Below, one piece after another: positions 27,294-36,913 of a DNA stretch of 64,000 bases (within the stretch, counting starts at the first letter, position 1; each line of letters begins with the position of its first letter). The notes below the pieces were generated by a model, which did no database searches, was not told the DNA's origin, and was given only the letters and a program-made list of their open reading frames with translations. Origin of the DNA: Wenyingzhuangia heitensis (GTDB lineage: Bacteria; Bacteroidota; Bacteroidia; Flavobacteriales; Flavobacteriaceae); contig NZ_JAASQL010000003.1 in the NCBI RefSeq assembly GCF_011762155.1, forward strand, positions 124,001-188,000. Direction: 5' to 3'. The position numbers and the translations under genes were made by a program.

Positions 27294-29819
27294 CTATTTA
27301 TTAAATCCTCTTGTTTTAATAGTATCTAGTTTACTTTCTAGTTCTTCTTTATTATCTCCAGAATACTTATCGTAAAATTTATAATAATTACCATAAGTGT
27401 ATTTTCTATTTCTATTTCTAACCTCTTCTCCCATTTTTTTAAATTGAGCAGAAGCTTTTTGCTGATCTCCAATTAATAACATATAGTCATTTTCAGAAAT
27501 CACATTCCCTTTTTTATCTTTAAGCTCCAATGTAACATAAAAATTCTTCTTTACTCTTTTTAAAATTTTTTGATTGATTTCTAAAACTTTAGTAGAACTA
27601 TTCTCTCCTATTTCATCAATATTAAAAGATTTTTTGAACAGCACATTTTTAGCATCATCTTTAATTATATAGGTTGCTTTACAGTTTTTATATTCTTTAT
27701 AAAAATCATTAACAACCCAAATATCTCCTTTAAAATTTTCTGATGTTTTCCATCTACGTTTGTCAAATTTTAAATTAATCAACAAAGGTTGAAATGCTGT
27801 TTTTACAAAATAATAAGAACGTTTTGGCTGGGTATAATTGTCTACCAACCCCCATTTCATATCTGGCCAATATGTAATAAAATGACACAATGAAATTCCG
27901 CTAGTTACCGGTTTTCTTCTTCTAAAATGTTCTATACCTAATTGAAAAATAATTCCCTGAGCATCTTGTGTAGCATCTACAAATTCTTGTAAAGAACCCG
28001 TTTTTTCTTCTCCAAAAGCATCAAAATTCTGAATTCTTAATCTATCTAAATCAGCCCAATGATGTCCCCAACTTACACCAGGAGTCCATAATTCATCTTT
28101 AGGAATAAACTTTTTTAAACTCTCTACATTCGGCACCGAAGTAATTGCATATTCTGGAACAATTGGATAATCTAAACTAGAATACCAGTCTTCCATCAAC
28201 TGTTTCCCCATCCCATAGAAATATCTTAAGGCATGTACGGCTTCTTTAGGTTTGTAACCCGCTTCTTGTGCTGTTTCACAAGTTAAAGGAGAATCTGGCA
28301 CGTAGGGCAAGTCTACCTTAGCTTGTAATCTTTTTCCTAGAGTTTCTAAAAAATTTCTAGTAAACATTGCATCTCCAGAACGTAAAAACATTTCTTCTCC
28401 ACCTTCCATCATAATTAAAGAGGGATGATTTCTTCTTTCTGTGATTACACTTTCTCCTTCTTTAAAAATCTTTTCTAAAAAAGCTTCGTCTTTAGATAAA
28501 TTTCCAGTTCCTAAAGGAATAATGTCTTGCCAAACAGTAATTCCAGCTTCATCACATAATTTATAAAAAATTGGAATTTCTGGTGGATGCCATCCAAAAA
28601 TTCGGATGTTATTCATATTTGCTTCCTTTGCTAATTTGATCAGTCTTTTGTATTTTTCTTCTGTAGTTCTTCCCACAAAAATATCTGGTGGTCCACCCCA
28701 ACAAGCTGAACGAATAAAAATTGGTTTTCCGTTAATTACCGTAGTTCTCGGAAAACTCACCTCATCTTTTGTAAACCCAGGATTCCACTTCATACTTACT
28801 TCTCTAATTCCAAAAGTAGTTTCATTATAATCTTGATTTATTTTATGGTCTTTTAACGAAATTTTAGCTGTATATAAATTAGGCTCTCCCAAATCCCAAG
28901 GCCACCATAATTTGGCATTGTTAATTTTTACCTGTTTTTTAACAATTTGTTTTCCAGGCTTGATCAATTTAGAAAACTCAACCTTAATCTCTTTACTTTT
29001 AAAATTTTTCCCCTCTATAGTTCCTACAAAAGACATTTGTTTAGGTATAGAAGCTGTATTCTCTACTTCTATTTCTAAATTAGCATAAGCTGATTTGTCT
29101 TTGTTAATTTTTGGTTTTACATACAAATCTGTAATTCTAGCTTTACCAGTAGTTACCATTCTAATAGGTCTATACAAACCAAAAGGAATTAAATCTCTCC
29201 AATAGTCTCCAAACCAAGGAGTTTTTCTTCCGGCAACTCTAGAGTTTACTTGTGGTGGTGGTGCCAAACGAACCATTAAAATATTAGAACTTTTTAGCCA
29301 TTTTTTAGAGGTTCTTAATGCGTGATTGATATCAAAAGAAAAAGGAGAAAACGCACCTTCGTGACTTCCTAAATATTCTCCATTTAACCAAACATCACAA
29401 GCGTAATCTACACCATCAAAGTCCAAACGAACCATGTTCTCGCCAATATCTTCGGTTACATTAAATTGATACGAATACCACCATTCGTATTGCATTACCC
29501 ATTGTGCTTTCACACTATTTCTTCCATAATAAGGATCTTCTATTACACCAGCTTTCCATAAATCTGTGTATACATCCCCGGGGATTTTAGCAGGATTCCA
29601 AACATGTGTTTCTATATCTTCTGGAGGTAATTGGTGCAAGCCTTGTTTGACTCCTTCTCCAGGAAGCATCATTTTCATTTTCCATTGGTAGCCACTAAAA
29701 TCTCTAACCAACTGGCTGTTTTCGTTGTGCGAATTGATAGTTCCAGGTTGTGCATACCCAACTATTGCTGCCAAAAGCAAGCAAAAAACTAACATTTTAT
29801 TTTTTACTATTTGTCCCAT
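27294..29819 (-). CDS. GH2-family exo-glycosidase
   Basis: The 841-aa protein has a signal peptide (cleaved near GYAQ, residue 24), then sugar-binding, immunoglobulin-like and TIM-barrel GH2 domains. The acid/base region is NHPSLIMMEGGEEMF (Glu476, possibly Glu475) and the nucleophile is Glu556 in IVPEYAITSVP. The usual GNE/GNNE preceding residue Asn is replaced by Glu. Related branches include exo-beta-glucosaminidase and beta-mannosidase-like enzymes; here a beta-galactosidase acting on agar/porphyran oligosaccharides is the most likely role. No lipobox, so periplasmic. It is co-transcribed with GH29. Confidence 0.85.
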   Translation of the reverse strand: MGQIVKNKMLVFCLLLAAIVGYAQPGTINSHNENSQLVRDFSGYQWKMKMMLPGEGVKQGLHQLPPEDIETHVWNPAKIPGDVYTDLWKAGVIEDPYYGRNSVKAQWVMQYEWWYSYQFNVTEDIGENMVRLDFDGVDYACDVWLNGEYLGSHEGAFSPFSFDINHALRTSKKWLKSSNILMVRLAPPPQVNSRVAGRKTPWFGDYWRDLIPFGLYRPIRMVTTGKARITDLYVKPKINKDKSAYANLEIEVENTASIPKQMSFVGTIEGKNFKSKEIKVEFSKLIKPGKQIVKKQVKINNAKLWWPWDLGEPNLYTAKISLKDHKINQDYNETTFGIREVSMKWNPGFTKDEVSFPRTTVINGKPIFIRSACWGGPPDIFVGRTTEEKYKRLIKLAKEANMNNIRIFGWHPPEIPIFYKLCDEAGITVWQDIIPLGTGNLSKDEAFLEKIFKEGESVITERRNHPSLIMMEGGEEMFLRSGDAMFTRNFLETLGKRLQAKVDLPYVPDSPLTCETAQEAGYKPKEAVHALRYFYGMGKQLMEDWYSSLDYPIVPEYAITSVPNVESLKKFIPKDELWTPGVSWGHHWADLDRLRIQNFDAFGEEKTGSLQEFVDATQDAQGIIFQLGIEHFRRRKPVTSGISLCHFITYWPDMKWGLVDNYTQPKRSYYFVKTAFQPLLINLKFDKRRWKTSENFKGDIWVVNDFYKEYKNCKATYIIKDDAKNVLFKKSFNIDEIGENSSTKVLEINQKILKRVKKNFYVTLELKDKKGNVISENDYMLLIGDQQKASAQFKKMGEEVRNRNRKYTYGNYYKFYDKYSGDNKEELESKLDTIKTRGFNK

Positions 29820-29918
29820 ATGATAGAATTATGATTGATAATTAACTAATAAACTTTAGTCTGTATAAAGATTCTTTTTTTGATATAATTAAACAATGAC
29901 CTTTATCATAATAAAAAA

Positions 29919-29985
29919 CACAAATACGACTTTAACACATTAAAAATACAGGTTAAATTAGTCTTAAAAAAGCACAAATACGACT
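29919..29985 (-). repeat. Two direct repeats upstream of GH2
   Basis: The 13-bp sequence AGTCGTATTTGTG (minus strand) occurs twice, at 29973-29985 and 29919-29931, 54 bp apart (about five helical turns). A related AAGACTAAT lies between. The pair lies 100-166 bp before the GH2 start and after the GH117 terminator, so it is placed as an activator site. Confidence 0.6.
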
Positions 29986-29996
29986 ATCATAAAAAC

Positions 29997-30023
29997 AAAA
30001 AAGACCACTAGCGTGGTCTTTTT
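29997..30023 (-). terminator. Intrinsic terminator after GH117
   Basis: AAAGACCAC/GTGGTCTTT stem with a TAGC loop and T-run on both strands, 20 bp after the GH117 stop. It ends the long operon that begins at the alcohol dehydrogenase. Confidence 0.9.
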
Positions 30024-30043
30024 CATTCTAAAATGTATTTTTT

Positions 30044-31282
30044 TTATTTCTGATCTTTTACAGAAATTTCTTTTCCTTTTACCACACCTTTTGCCGTATG
30101 ATGTTTCATTCTTTCTGTTCTAAATCCACGAATATATTGATAATCGTAATTTTTATACTCATGTGTTAATCCCCAACGTAAAATTTCTGTTGGTTCTTTT
30201 TCATTATCAGCAGTTCTATTTAATCCAATAGCATGTGGAGCTCCTTTAACAACAGCTTTTATGTCAAAATTAATTCCATCAGGAGACCATTGTACTGTAT
30301 TTTTTTCTGGTCCATCTGTAGTAATTAAAGATGCAATACCACCATTGTAAGGCCACACACAAATTTCGTGTCCACTGTTAGATATTGGGTTGTATTCTGA
30401 TTTTACATAAGGTCCTTTAGGGTTGTCTGCAATAGCAACACCATGTCTAATTTGACGACCACCAAATGTGATGGCTTCTCCCATCTGCTCTCCTTTGTAA
30501 TACAAATAAAATTTACCGTTGTAAGGAATAATACATGGATCGTGTACTTTGTGACTATCAAAATCTCCTTTTTTCTCTACAGCAAATCTATCTTGTGCTT
30601 CACCTTTCCAAATTCCATTATTAGCTGGACTTAAAATAGGTTCTTTACTTTTTGTCCAAGGTCCATTAGGAGATGTAGACCAGGCTAAACCTACTTGGTT
30701 TTTTACACGTACACTATAAGGATTTTTTACTGTCTGATAACATAAGTAATACATTCCATCGTTTTCCATAATCTCTACAGTAAACACAGAACGATCATCA
30801 TATTCTCCAGCTTCACCTCTAAGTACGGCTGGTCCTTCTTCTTTCCATGTAATTCCATCTACAGAGGTAGCGTACCAAATATCACATCTATCCCATGGGA
30901 ATACTTTATCTTTAACAACATCTCCTCCAAATCCTTGAGAAGGCCCTGTACTTCTACTATACCAAGTATAGTATTTACCATCATGTTTAATTAATGCACT
31001 AGGATCTCTTCTTACAACTCCTTCTTCATAGGCAAAATCACCTTTTAAATCGTATGTTTCATATTTAAAAAACCACTCGTTTCCATAAATCAATTCATCA
31101 TCCCAAAGCAATGCTCTTTTAGAGGCTGCACTTAATTTATCTTTATTTGTAATTCCTAAAAAATCTTGTTTTTCATCACTCAACTCTATTTTATTTTCAC
31201 AATCCATAGCTGTTTTTTGTTGTTTACAAGAGAACAATCCTAACCCTAAAACTACAGGCAGTATATATTTTATGTTTTTCAT
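30044..31282 (-). CDS. GH117 alpha-1,3-(3,6-anhydro)-L-galactosidase lipoprotein
   Basis: The 412-aa protein has a lipobox (LFSC, Cys19) followed by KQQK, so it probably faces the periplasm. The family's N-terminal helix-turn-helix dimer arm SAASKRALLWDDE (51-63) is present. Catalytic residues of the five-bladed propeller are visible: Asp93 in RRDPS, Asp248 in VHDPC and His305 in SGHE. GH117 releases 3,6-anhydro-L-galactose from the non-reducing end of neoagaro-oligosaccharides. It is the last gene of the anhydrogalactose operon, 18 bp after the symporter gene. Confidence 0.93.
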   Translation of the reverse strand: MKNIKYILPVVLGLGLFSCKQQKTAMDCENKIELSDEKQDFLGITNKDKLSAASKRALLWDDELIYGNEWFFKYETYDLKGDFAYEEGVVRRDPSALIKHDGKYYTWYSRSTGPSQGFGGDVVKDKVFPWDRCDIWYATSVDGITWKEEGPAVLRGEAGEYDDRSVFTVEIMENDGMYYLCYQTVKNPYSVRVKNQVGLAWSTSPNGPWTKSKEPILSPANNGIWKGEAQDRFAVEKKGDFDSHKVHDPCIIPYNGKFYLYYKGEQMGEAITFGGRQIRHGVAIADNPKGPYVKSEYNPISNSGHEICVWPYNGGIASLITTDGPEKNTVQWSPDGINFDIKAVVKGAPHAIGLNRTADNEKEPTEILRWGLTHEYKNYDYQYIRGFRTERMKHHTAKGVVKGKEISVKDQK

Positions 31283-31300
31283 TTTTATGTTTTTTTTTAA

Positions 31301-32317
31301 TTAAGCCAATGTATTTGAATAAGCTATTATAATAATTCCAATCACCATACAAGACAATCCTAAATACAAAGAATTCTTAGCTCTATTAGATGCTGTATAC
31401 CATTCCTTGGTAATTAAACCACTAACAATAGCAGTAACTACACAAGCAGTATTAAAAATTGCATAACCAACACTACCTCCTAATTCTTTTCCTAATTTAA
31501 AAGCCGAATAAGCAAACACTACAGAAGCTGCAAAGTTAAAAACTCCCATAATTGTAGTTAAAGCAATATTTTTTCCTAAATGTGGAGTTTTAAATTTACC
31601 CCATAGTTTTTTTGCAGATAATTGCTGTATAAAGTAAACTGCAATAGCAACTCCACCAGCCATATAAATTACGTACATTACCGCAATAGCACTTTTCCAA
31701 GGAGCATTTCCTTGAGCTTGGGAAGCACTATCTATAATTTCTGCACCATAAGCATTAGCAAAACTAAAACCAGTAGCTAGTAAACCACCTGCAACAGCTA
31801 TTAAAATACCTTTAACAACAGACTCTCCTCTATTAATTGCGTAGCTATCCGTCTTTTTATCGTTCATTCTAATAATTCCAGCTCTACCATTTGCTATAAT
31901 TCCTATTAAAACAACTCCTAACCCCATTAATATAGTTACAAGTACATTTGTTTTAGGTAATCCTACTTGAATAAAAGGTAATAAAGATCCTACTAAAATA
32001 ATAGTTCCAATAAAAATTGAAAAACCTAAAGACAATCCTATATAATTGATCGCTTTTCCCCACATCATAGCACCAATTCCCCAAAGAATACTAGAAATAA
32101 TCATTCCCATAAGTACATTGGTTGGTATTGCTGTTAATACGTCTGCAAACCCATCTATTAATAAAAATGCAGCTATGTTTGGTACCACAAATGTATTGAT
32201 GGCAAAAAACAAACTCCATGTATTTTCAAATTCAAAATCTTTTGTGAATTTTTCTGGCAAGGCATATAACCCCAATAATAATCCTGCAAGTACTGCAAAT
32301 AAAACACCTGTAATCAT
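31301..32317 (-). CDS. RhaT-like sugar:proton symporter
   Basis: The 338-aa protein has ten transmembrane helices and is alignable to the L-rhamnose-proton symporter RhaT over its length (VLAGLLLGLYALPEKFTKDFEFENTWSLFF at the start). RhaT imports L-rhamnose in enterics. Lying between the epimerase and GH117 in this operon, it most likely carries 3,6-anhydro-L-galactose or a disaccharide-derived monosaccharide across the inner membrane. Substrate is inferred from context only. Confidence 0.85.
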   Translation of the reverse strand: MITGVLFAVLAGLLLGLYALPEKFTKDFEFENTWSLFFAINTFVVPNIAAFLLIDGFADVLTAIPTNVLMGMIISSILWGIGAMMWGKAINYIGLSLGFSIFIGTIILVGSLLPFIQVGLPKTNVLVTILMGLGVVLIGIIANGRAGIIRMNDKKTDSYAINRGESVVKGILIAVAGGLLATGFSFANAYGAEIIDSASQAQGNAPWKSAIAVMYVIYMAGGVAIAVYFIQQLSAKKLWGKFKTPHLGKNIALTTIMGVFNFAASVVFAYSAFKLGKELGGSVGYAIFNTACVVTAIVSGLITKEWYTASNRAKNSLYLGLSCMVIGIIIIAYSNTLA

Positions 32318-32404
32318 AAATGTAGTTGTTTAAGTTTTTAGTTATTAAATGTTATGATAGTTGTTTTAGTGTTAAAACCCTACTAATCATAAGTTTGATT
32401 TGTA

Positions 32405-33454
32405 TTACCAACTAAATTTAAAAATAGTAGTACTTTTAAACTCTTCACCAGCTTTGGTAATCGATTTTGGTGAGTTTTTTATATTTGGTCCATTAGGGAA
32501 TCTGTGTGTTTCACAACAAAACCCTTTATATTTTCCAAATTTCTGTCCGTTTTCTCGTTGAATTTCATCAGAAGTGTATTTACCTGTGTAGAATAACATT
32601 CCTGGCTCAGTAGTAGAGACTTCTAATTTTCTTGAAGTTACATTTGATGATATTTCTGCTACTTTTTCTAACTGAAAAGCTTCTTTGTCAAAAATGTAAT
32701 AATGTTCAAAACCATCGTTCATAGCAGTATGCACATGTTTGATAATTTTTGAAGTTCTTAAATCATCATCTTCTCCATTTAAATTAACTACTTCTCCTGG
32801 AGCAGCTCCTGTATCATCCATAGCCAATTTGTTACTCGCTTTTATTTTAACATTGTGTCCTTCTATAGAAGTAGTAAATCCGTTTAAATTAAAATAAGTG
32901 TGATTGGTTAATGCTAAAGGAGTATCTTGATCTGGTGTAGCAGTATAATTTATAGACAACTCGTTATTATCATTTAAAGTAAACGTAACTGCTACGTTTA
33001 CATTTCCTGGAAAACCTTCTTCTAAATCTTTACTAATTAAAGACATTGTAACTCCAGTAATTGTATCTGTATTTATAACTTTTGCCGCCCAAACTTTTTT
33101 ATCAAAACCGACAACCCCACCGTGTAAGTTGTTCTCTCCACAGTTTACTGCCAAAGGATATTCTTTACCGTTTAAGCTAAATTTTGAGTTTTTTATTTGA
33201 GAACAATATCTCCCTACAGTTCCACCAAAGTAGGGAGCATTGTCTGTATAAACTTTTGAAAAATAATTCTCAAACTGATCAAAACCACAAGCTAAGTTCT
33301 CTATTCCTCCCTTATCATTAGGCACATTAACAGTGGTAATTGTAGCACCAAAACTACTTATTTTGATTTCAACTCCATTGTTATTTTTAATGCTATATAA
33401 TTCTATATCTTGACCCTGATAGGTTCCAAATTTTGATACTGTTGTTTTCATCAA
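32405..33454 (-). CDS. galM: Aldose 1-epimerase
   Basis: The 349-aa GalM-family mutarotase has His111 in NNLHGG, His185 in TNHTYFNL, and the catalytic Glu in FCCETHRFPN near the C-terminus. There is no signal peptide, so it is cytoplasmic. It would speed anomer exchange of galactose or anhydrogalactose released by the operon's glycosidases. The start could be either of two adjacent Met codons. The upstream stop is 13 bp away, and an 87-bp gap follows before the symporter. Confidence 0.9.
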   Translation of the reverse strand: MMKTTVSKFGTYQGQDIELYSIKNNNGVEIKISSFGATITTVNVPNDKGGIENLACGFDQFENYFSKVYTDNAPYFGGTVGRYCSQIKNSKFSLNGKEYPLAVNCGENNLHGGVVGFDKKVWAAKVINTDTITGVTMSLISKDLEEGFPGNVNVAVTFTLNDNNELSINYTATPDQDTPLALTNHTYFNLNGFTTSIEGHNVKIKASNKLAMDDTGAAPGEVVNLNGEDDDLRTSKIIKHVHTAMNDGFEHYYIFDKEAFQLEKVAEISSNVTSRKLEVSTTEPGMLFYTGKYTSDEIQRENGQKFGKYKGFCCETHRFPNGPNIKNSPKSITKAGEEFKSTTIFKFSW

Positions 33455-33467
33455 TTTAATTTTAATA

Positions 33468-34562
33468 TTATTTTTCTTCGTATTGTGCTAATTTTTCCCA
33501 GTTAAAAATAACCCCAACACCTGGATAGTCTGGAGCCACTGCTCTGTAATTTTCTACAACTAAAGGTCTAGTTGTGTATTCATCTATAGGAAAACTATGT
33601 ACTTCTAACCAGCCCGAATTAGGTTGTGCAGAAACCAAACTTACGTGCAATTCTTGCATTCCATGAGAACATGCTGGAATTCCGTGCTTATCTGCCAATC
33701 TAGCAGCTGCTAACCATCCTGTAACTCCTCCACAGTTTGATGCATCTGGCTGTACAAAAGATAACTTTGCTTGATCAAAAGCATATTCAAATTCGTGAAT
33801 AGTGTGTAAGTTTTCTCCCATTGCTAAAGGAAAACCTGTAGCATCAACTATCTCTCCAAACCCTTTATAATTGTCTGGAATAATAGGTTCTTCAAACCAT
33901 GTAATATTTTGATCTTTAAATCCTTCTATCGCTTTGATTGCTTTTTCTACCGTCATAGAGTAGTTTGCATCCACCATAAAAGTTACGTCTGGCCCAATAT
34001 ATTCTCTTACTGCTTTGATACGTTCTAAATCTTCTTCTAAATTCTCACGACCAATTTTAATTTTAACCGCATTGAATCCTTTTTCTAAATAACCTTTCAT
34101 GTTATTTAGTAACTTTTCTATTGGGAACATTAAATCAATTCCTCCACAATAAGCTTTACAAGTGTTCCCTGCTCCACCGGCCATTTTCCATAAAGGCTGA
34201 CCTGCTTTTTTACATCGGATATCCCACAAAGCAATATCTACAGCAGAAATTGCAAAAGAAGCAATTCCTCCACGTCCTACGTAATGAATGTGCCATTCTA
34301 GAAAATCATAAATACCTTCTATATCTGTACCGTCTTTACCTATTAATGCATTTGTAAAATCGTGCTCTACCATTGCTTTAATAGCAAAACCTCCTTTACC
34401 TCCAGTATAGGTATATCCTGTACCTTCACTACCATCTTCTAAAGTAACGGTAACTGTTACCAACTCAAAATGATAATGATCTCCATGTTTAGCATCTGAC
34501 ATTACCTCTGGTAACGGCACCGTAAACAATTGTGTTTTAATATTTGAAATTTTTGTACTCAT
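33468..34562 (-). CDS. 3,6-anhydro-L-galactonate cycloisomerase (enolase superfamily)
   Basis: The 364-aa mandelate racemase/muconate lactonizing-type protein has the Lys167-x-Lys169 catalytic pair (VKIKI). Metal ligands are Asp198 (VDAN), Glu224 (WFEEP) and Glu250 (MGEN), and His300 (CSHG) is the second catalytic residue. Characterised enzymes of this type open the anhydro ring of 3,6-anhydro-L-galactonate to 2-keto-3-deoxy-L-galactonate. The assignment rests on the family plus GH117 and the dehydrogenase next to it. An 85-bp gap separates it from the aldehyde dehydrogenase. Confidence 0.85.
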   Translation of the reverse strand: MSTKISNIKTQLFTVPLPEVMSDAKHGDHYHFELVTVTVTLEDGSEGTGYTYTGGKGGFAIKAMVEHDFTNALIGKDGTDIEGIYDFLEWHIHYVGRGGIASFAISAVDIALWDIRCKKAGQPLWKMAGGAGNTCKAYCGGIDLMFPIEKLLNNMKGYLEKGFNAVKIKIGRENLEEDLERIKAVREYIGPDVTFMVDANYSMTVEKAIKAIEGFKDQNITWFEEPIIPDNYKGFGEIVDATGFPLAMGENLHTIHEFEYAFDQAKLSFVQPDASNCGGVTGWLAAARLADKHGIPACSHGMQELHVSLVSAQPNSGWLEVHSFPIDEYTTRPLVVENYRAVAPDYPGVGVIFNWEKLAQYEEK

Positions 34563-34647
34563 ACTATTTTATGATAAAAGAGAGCAAAGCCACTGGCCCC
34601 ATAAACCAAAAAAACAGATACCAATGGCTAATACTCTAAAAAACTAA

Positions 34648-36102
34648 TTATGCTTTGTGTCTAATGTAGAAAGTCTTCTTTTCTAAATATTGTTCAAAAC
34701 CATATTTTCCATCTTCACCTCCAGAACCTGATAACTTGTATCCGTTATGGAAACCTTGATGTTGTTCACCATGACCTCTATTCACATAGATTTCACCGTA
34801 TTCTAATTCGTCATTACACTTCATAATCGTGTTCATGTCATTGGTAAATACCATCGCAGCTAAACCGTATTCACAGTCATTTGCAAAACCGATTACCTCT
34901 TCAAAAGAGCTAAATTTTAAGACAGGTAAGATTGGTCCAAAAGATTCTTCATGAACAATAGTCATGTCTTGAGTTACGTTTGTTAAAACCGTTGGCTCAA
35001 ACCAAAAACCTTTTTCAAACTCAGCTCCTTCAGGTCTTTTACCTCCTGTTGCAACTGTAGCTCCTTCTTTAATACTAATAGCTACCAACTCCTCCATATG
35101 CTTTAACTCAGAACCATTTACCTTTGGTCCCATATCAGTTTCTGCCAACATTGGGTTTCCAACTTTTATTGCTTTAGTTGCAGCAATAAATTTCTCCATA
35201 AATGCATCATAAATTCCTTCGTGCACATACATACGCTCGTTACAAGTACAAACTTGTCCACAGTTGTCAAAACGAGAATGTAAAGCAGATGCTACAGCAG
35301 CATCAATATCTGCATCTTCAAATACAATAAATGGAGCTTTCCCTCCTAACTCTAATTGAACATGTGTTAAATTGTTTGCTGCGTTACGTGCAATTTGCTG
35401 TCCTACAGGAGTAGAACCAGTCATTGTAACCATTTTACAAATAGGGCTTTCTACTAACGCATTCCCCATTGCTCTACCAGGTCCTGTTAAAATATTAATA
35501 ACTCCAGCAGGAATTCCTACTTTTTGAGCTAAGTTTCCTAACTCTAATGTTGCTAAAGGAGTTTCTGAAGTTGGTTTGATTACAATCGTATTTCCTGCAA
35601 CCAATGCTGGACCTAATTTTCGTCCTGCCAATGCCAATGGGAAATTCCATGCTGTAATTGCAACTACAACTCCACGAGGTACTTTCTGAATCCAAATTTG
35701 TTCATTTGGATTGTCTGAAGGAATAATATCTCCCTCAATTCTACGAGCACCTTCTGCAGCATATCTAATAAAAGATGCCGTAACAGCAACTTCTCCTTTT
35801 GCTACTTTTAATAATTTCCCTTGCTCACTAACTAATAATTCTGCTAAATAATCTGAATTAGCATCAATTTCATTTGCTAAAGCATATAAATAATCAGCAC
35901 GCTCACGAGCTGGTAATTTTTTCCATTCTTTTTGTGCTTTATCAGCAGCTTCTAAAGCTTCAATAGCCTCTTCTGCAGTTCCGTTTTGCACTCTTGCCAC
36001 TACTTCTTCTGTAGATGGACTTACAATATCTATTGTTTGACCAGAAGTAGAAGTTCTCCACTCTCCATTAATAAATAACTGGTATTCTTTTACGTTTGAC
36101 AT
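34648..36102 (-). CDS. 3,6-anhydro-L-galactose (aldehyde) dehydrogenase
   Basis: I choose the ATG at 36102 (MSNVKEYQLF, 484 aa), because an in-frame start at 36156 would lie inside the SDR gene. The ALDH fold shows Asn153 (AWNFP), the general base Glu251 (ELGGKAP) and the catalytic Cys285 in NCGQVC. The protein resembles AldA-type enzymes. In agar-degrading bacteria this position is filled by the NAD(P)-dependent dehydrogenase that oxidises 3,6-anhydro-L-galactose to the acid. It follows the SDR stop by 28 bp. Confidence 0.87.
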   Translation of the reverse strand: MSNVKEYQLFINGEWRTSTSGQTIDIVSPSTEEVVARVQNGTAEEAIEALEAADKAQKEWKKLPARERADYLYALANEIDANSDYLAELLVSEQGKLLKVAKGEVAVTASFIRYAAEGARRIEGDIIPSDNPNEQIWIQKVPRGVVVAITAWNFPLALAGRKLGPALVAGNTIVIKPTSETPLATLELGNLAQKVGIPAGVINILTGPGRAMGNALVESPICKMVTMTGSTPVGQQIARNAANNLTHVQLELGGKAPFIVFEDADIDAAVASALHSRFDNCGQVCTCNERMYVHEGIYDAFMEKFIAATKAIKVGNPMLAETDMGPKVNGSELKHMEELVAISIKEGATVATGGKRPEGAEFEKGFWFEPTVLTNVTQDMTIVHEESFGPILPVLKFSSFEEVIGFANDCEYGLAAMVFTNDMNTIMKCNDELEYGEIYVNRGHGEQHQGFHNGYKLSGSGGEDGKYGFEQYLEKKTFYIRHKA

Positions 36103-36130
36103 ATTCCTGTTGTTTTTAATGTTAACTAAA

Positions 36131-36901
36131 TTATCTACCCATCCATCCACCGTCAACTAACATAACGGAACCATTCATATAAGATGCTGCTTCTGATGCT
36201 AAGAACACTGCTGGCCCTGCAAAATCAGTTGCTTCACCCCATCTTCCTGCTGGAATTCTAGATAAAATAGATGCTGATCTTTCTGGATCATTTCTTAAAG
36301 CTTCTGTATTGTCTGTTGCAATATAACCTGGTGCAATTGCATTTACATTGACTCCTTTACTTGCCCATTCGTTAGCAAAAGCCATAGTTAACTGACCAAT
36401 TGCTCCTTTACTTGCAGCATATCCAGGTACTGTAATACCTCCTTGGAATGTTAATAATGAAGCTGTAAAAATTACTTTACCATGACCTCTACTAATCATT
36501 TCCTTACCAATTTCTCTGGTTAAGATAAATTGAGCATTTTGATTCACTTCAATAACCTTATCCCACATTTCATCTGGATGCTCTGCAGCAGGAGCACGTA
36601 AAATTGTACCTGCATTATTTACCAAAATATCAATTTGTGGATGGTCTTTTTTAACCTCAGCAATAAATGCATACAAAGATTTTCTATCAGAAAAATCACA
36701 TTGGTATGCAGAAAAAGATTTTCCTGTTGCTTCTACCGCTTTAGACACTTTACTCCCGCTTAATTCTAACGATGCAGAAACTCCGATAATATTTGCTCCT
36801 GCTTCGGCCATACCGATAGCCATAGCCATTCCAATTCCTCTTTTACAACCTGTTACTAAAGCTGTTTTTCCTTCTAAACTAAATGTATTTAATATACTCA
36901 T
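36131..36901 (-). CDS. KduD-like SDR, 2-keto-3-deoxygluconate 5-dehydrogenase type
   Basis: The 256-aa short-chain dehydrogenase has the NAD-binding TGCKRGIG (17-24), NNAG (95-98) and catalytic Ser148, Tyr161 and Lys165 (YAASK). The overall sequence is KduD-like. In the known anhydrogalactose route an enzyme of this kind reduces 2,5-diketo-3-deoxy-L-galactonate to 2-keto-3-deoxy-D-gluconate (KDG). It sits 12 bp after the alcohol dehydrogenase that would make its substrate. Confidence 0.88.
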   Translation of the reverse strand: MSILNTFSLEGKTALVTGCKRGIGMAMAIGMAEAGANIIGVSASLELSGSKVSKAVEATGKSFSAYQCDFSDRKSLYAFIAEVKKDHPQIDILVNNAGTILRAPAAEHPDEMWDKVIEVNQNAQFILTREIGKEMISRGHGKVIFTASLLTFQGGITVPGYAASKGAIGQLTMAFANEWASKGVNVNAIAPGYIATDNTEALRNDPERSASILSRIPAGRWGEATDFAGPAVFLASEAASYMNGSVMLVDGGWMGR

Positions 36902-36913
36902 GATGATTTATTT

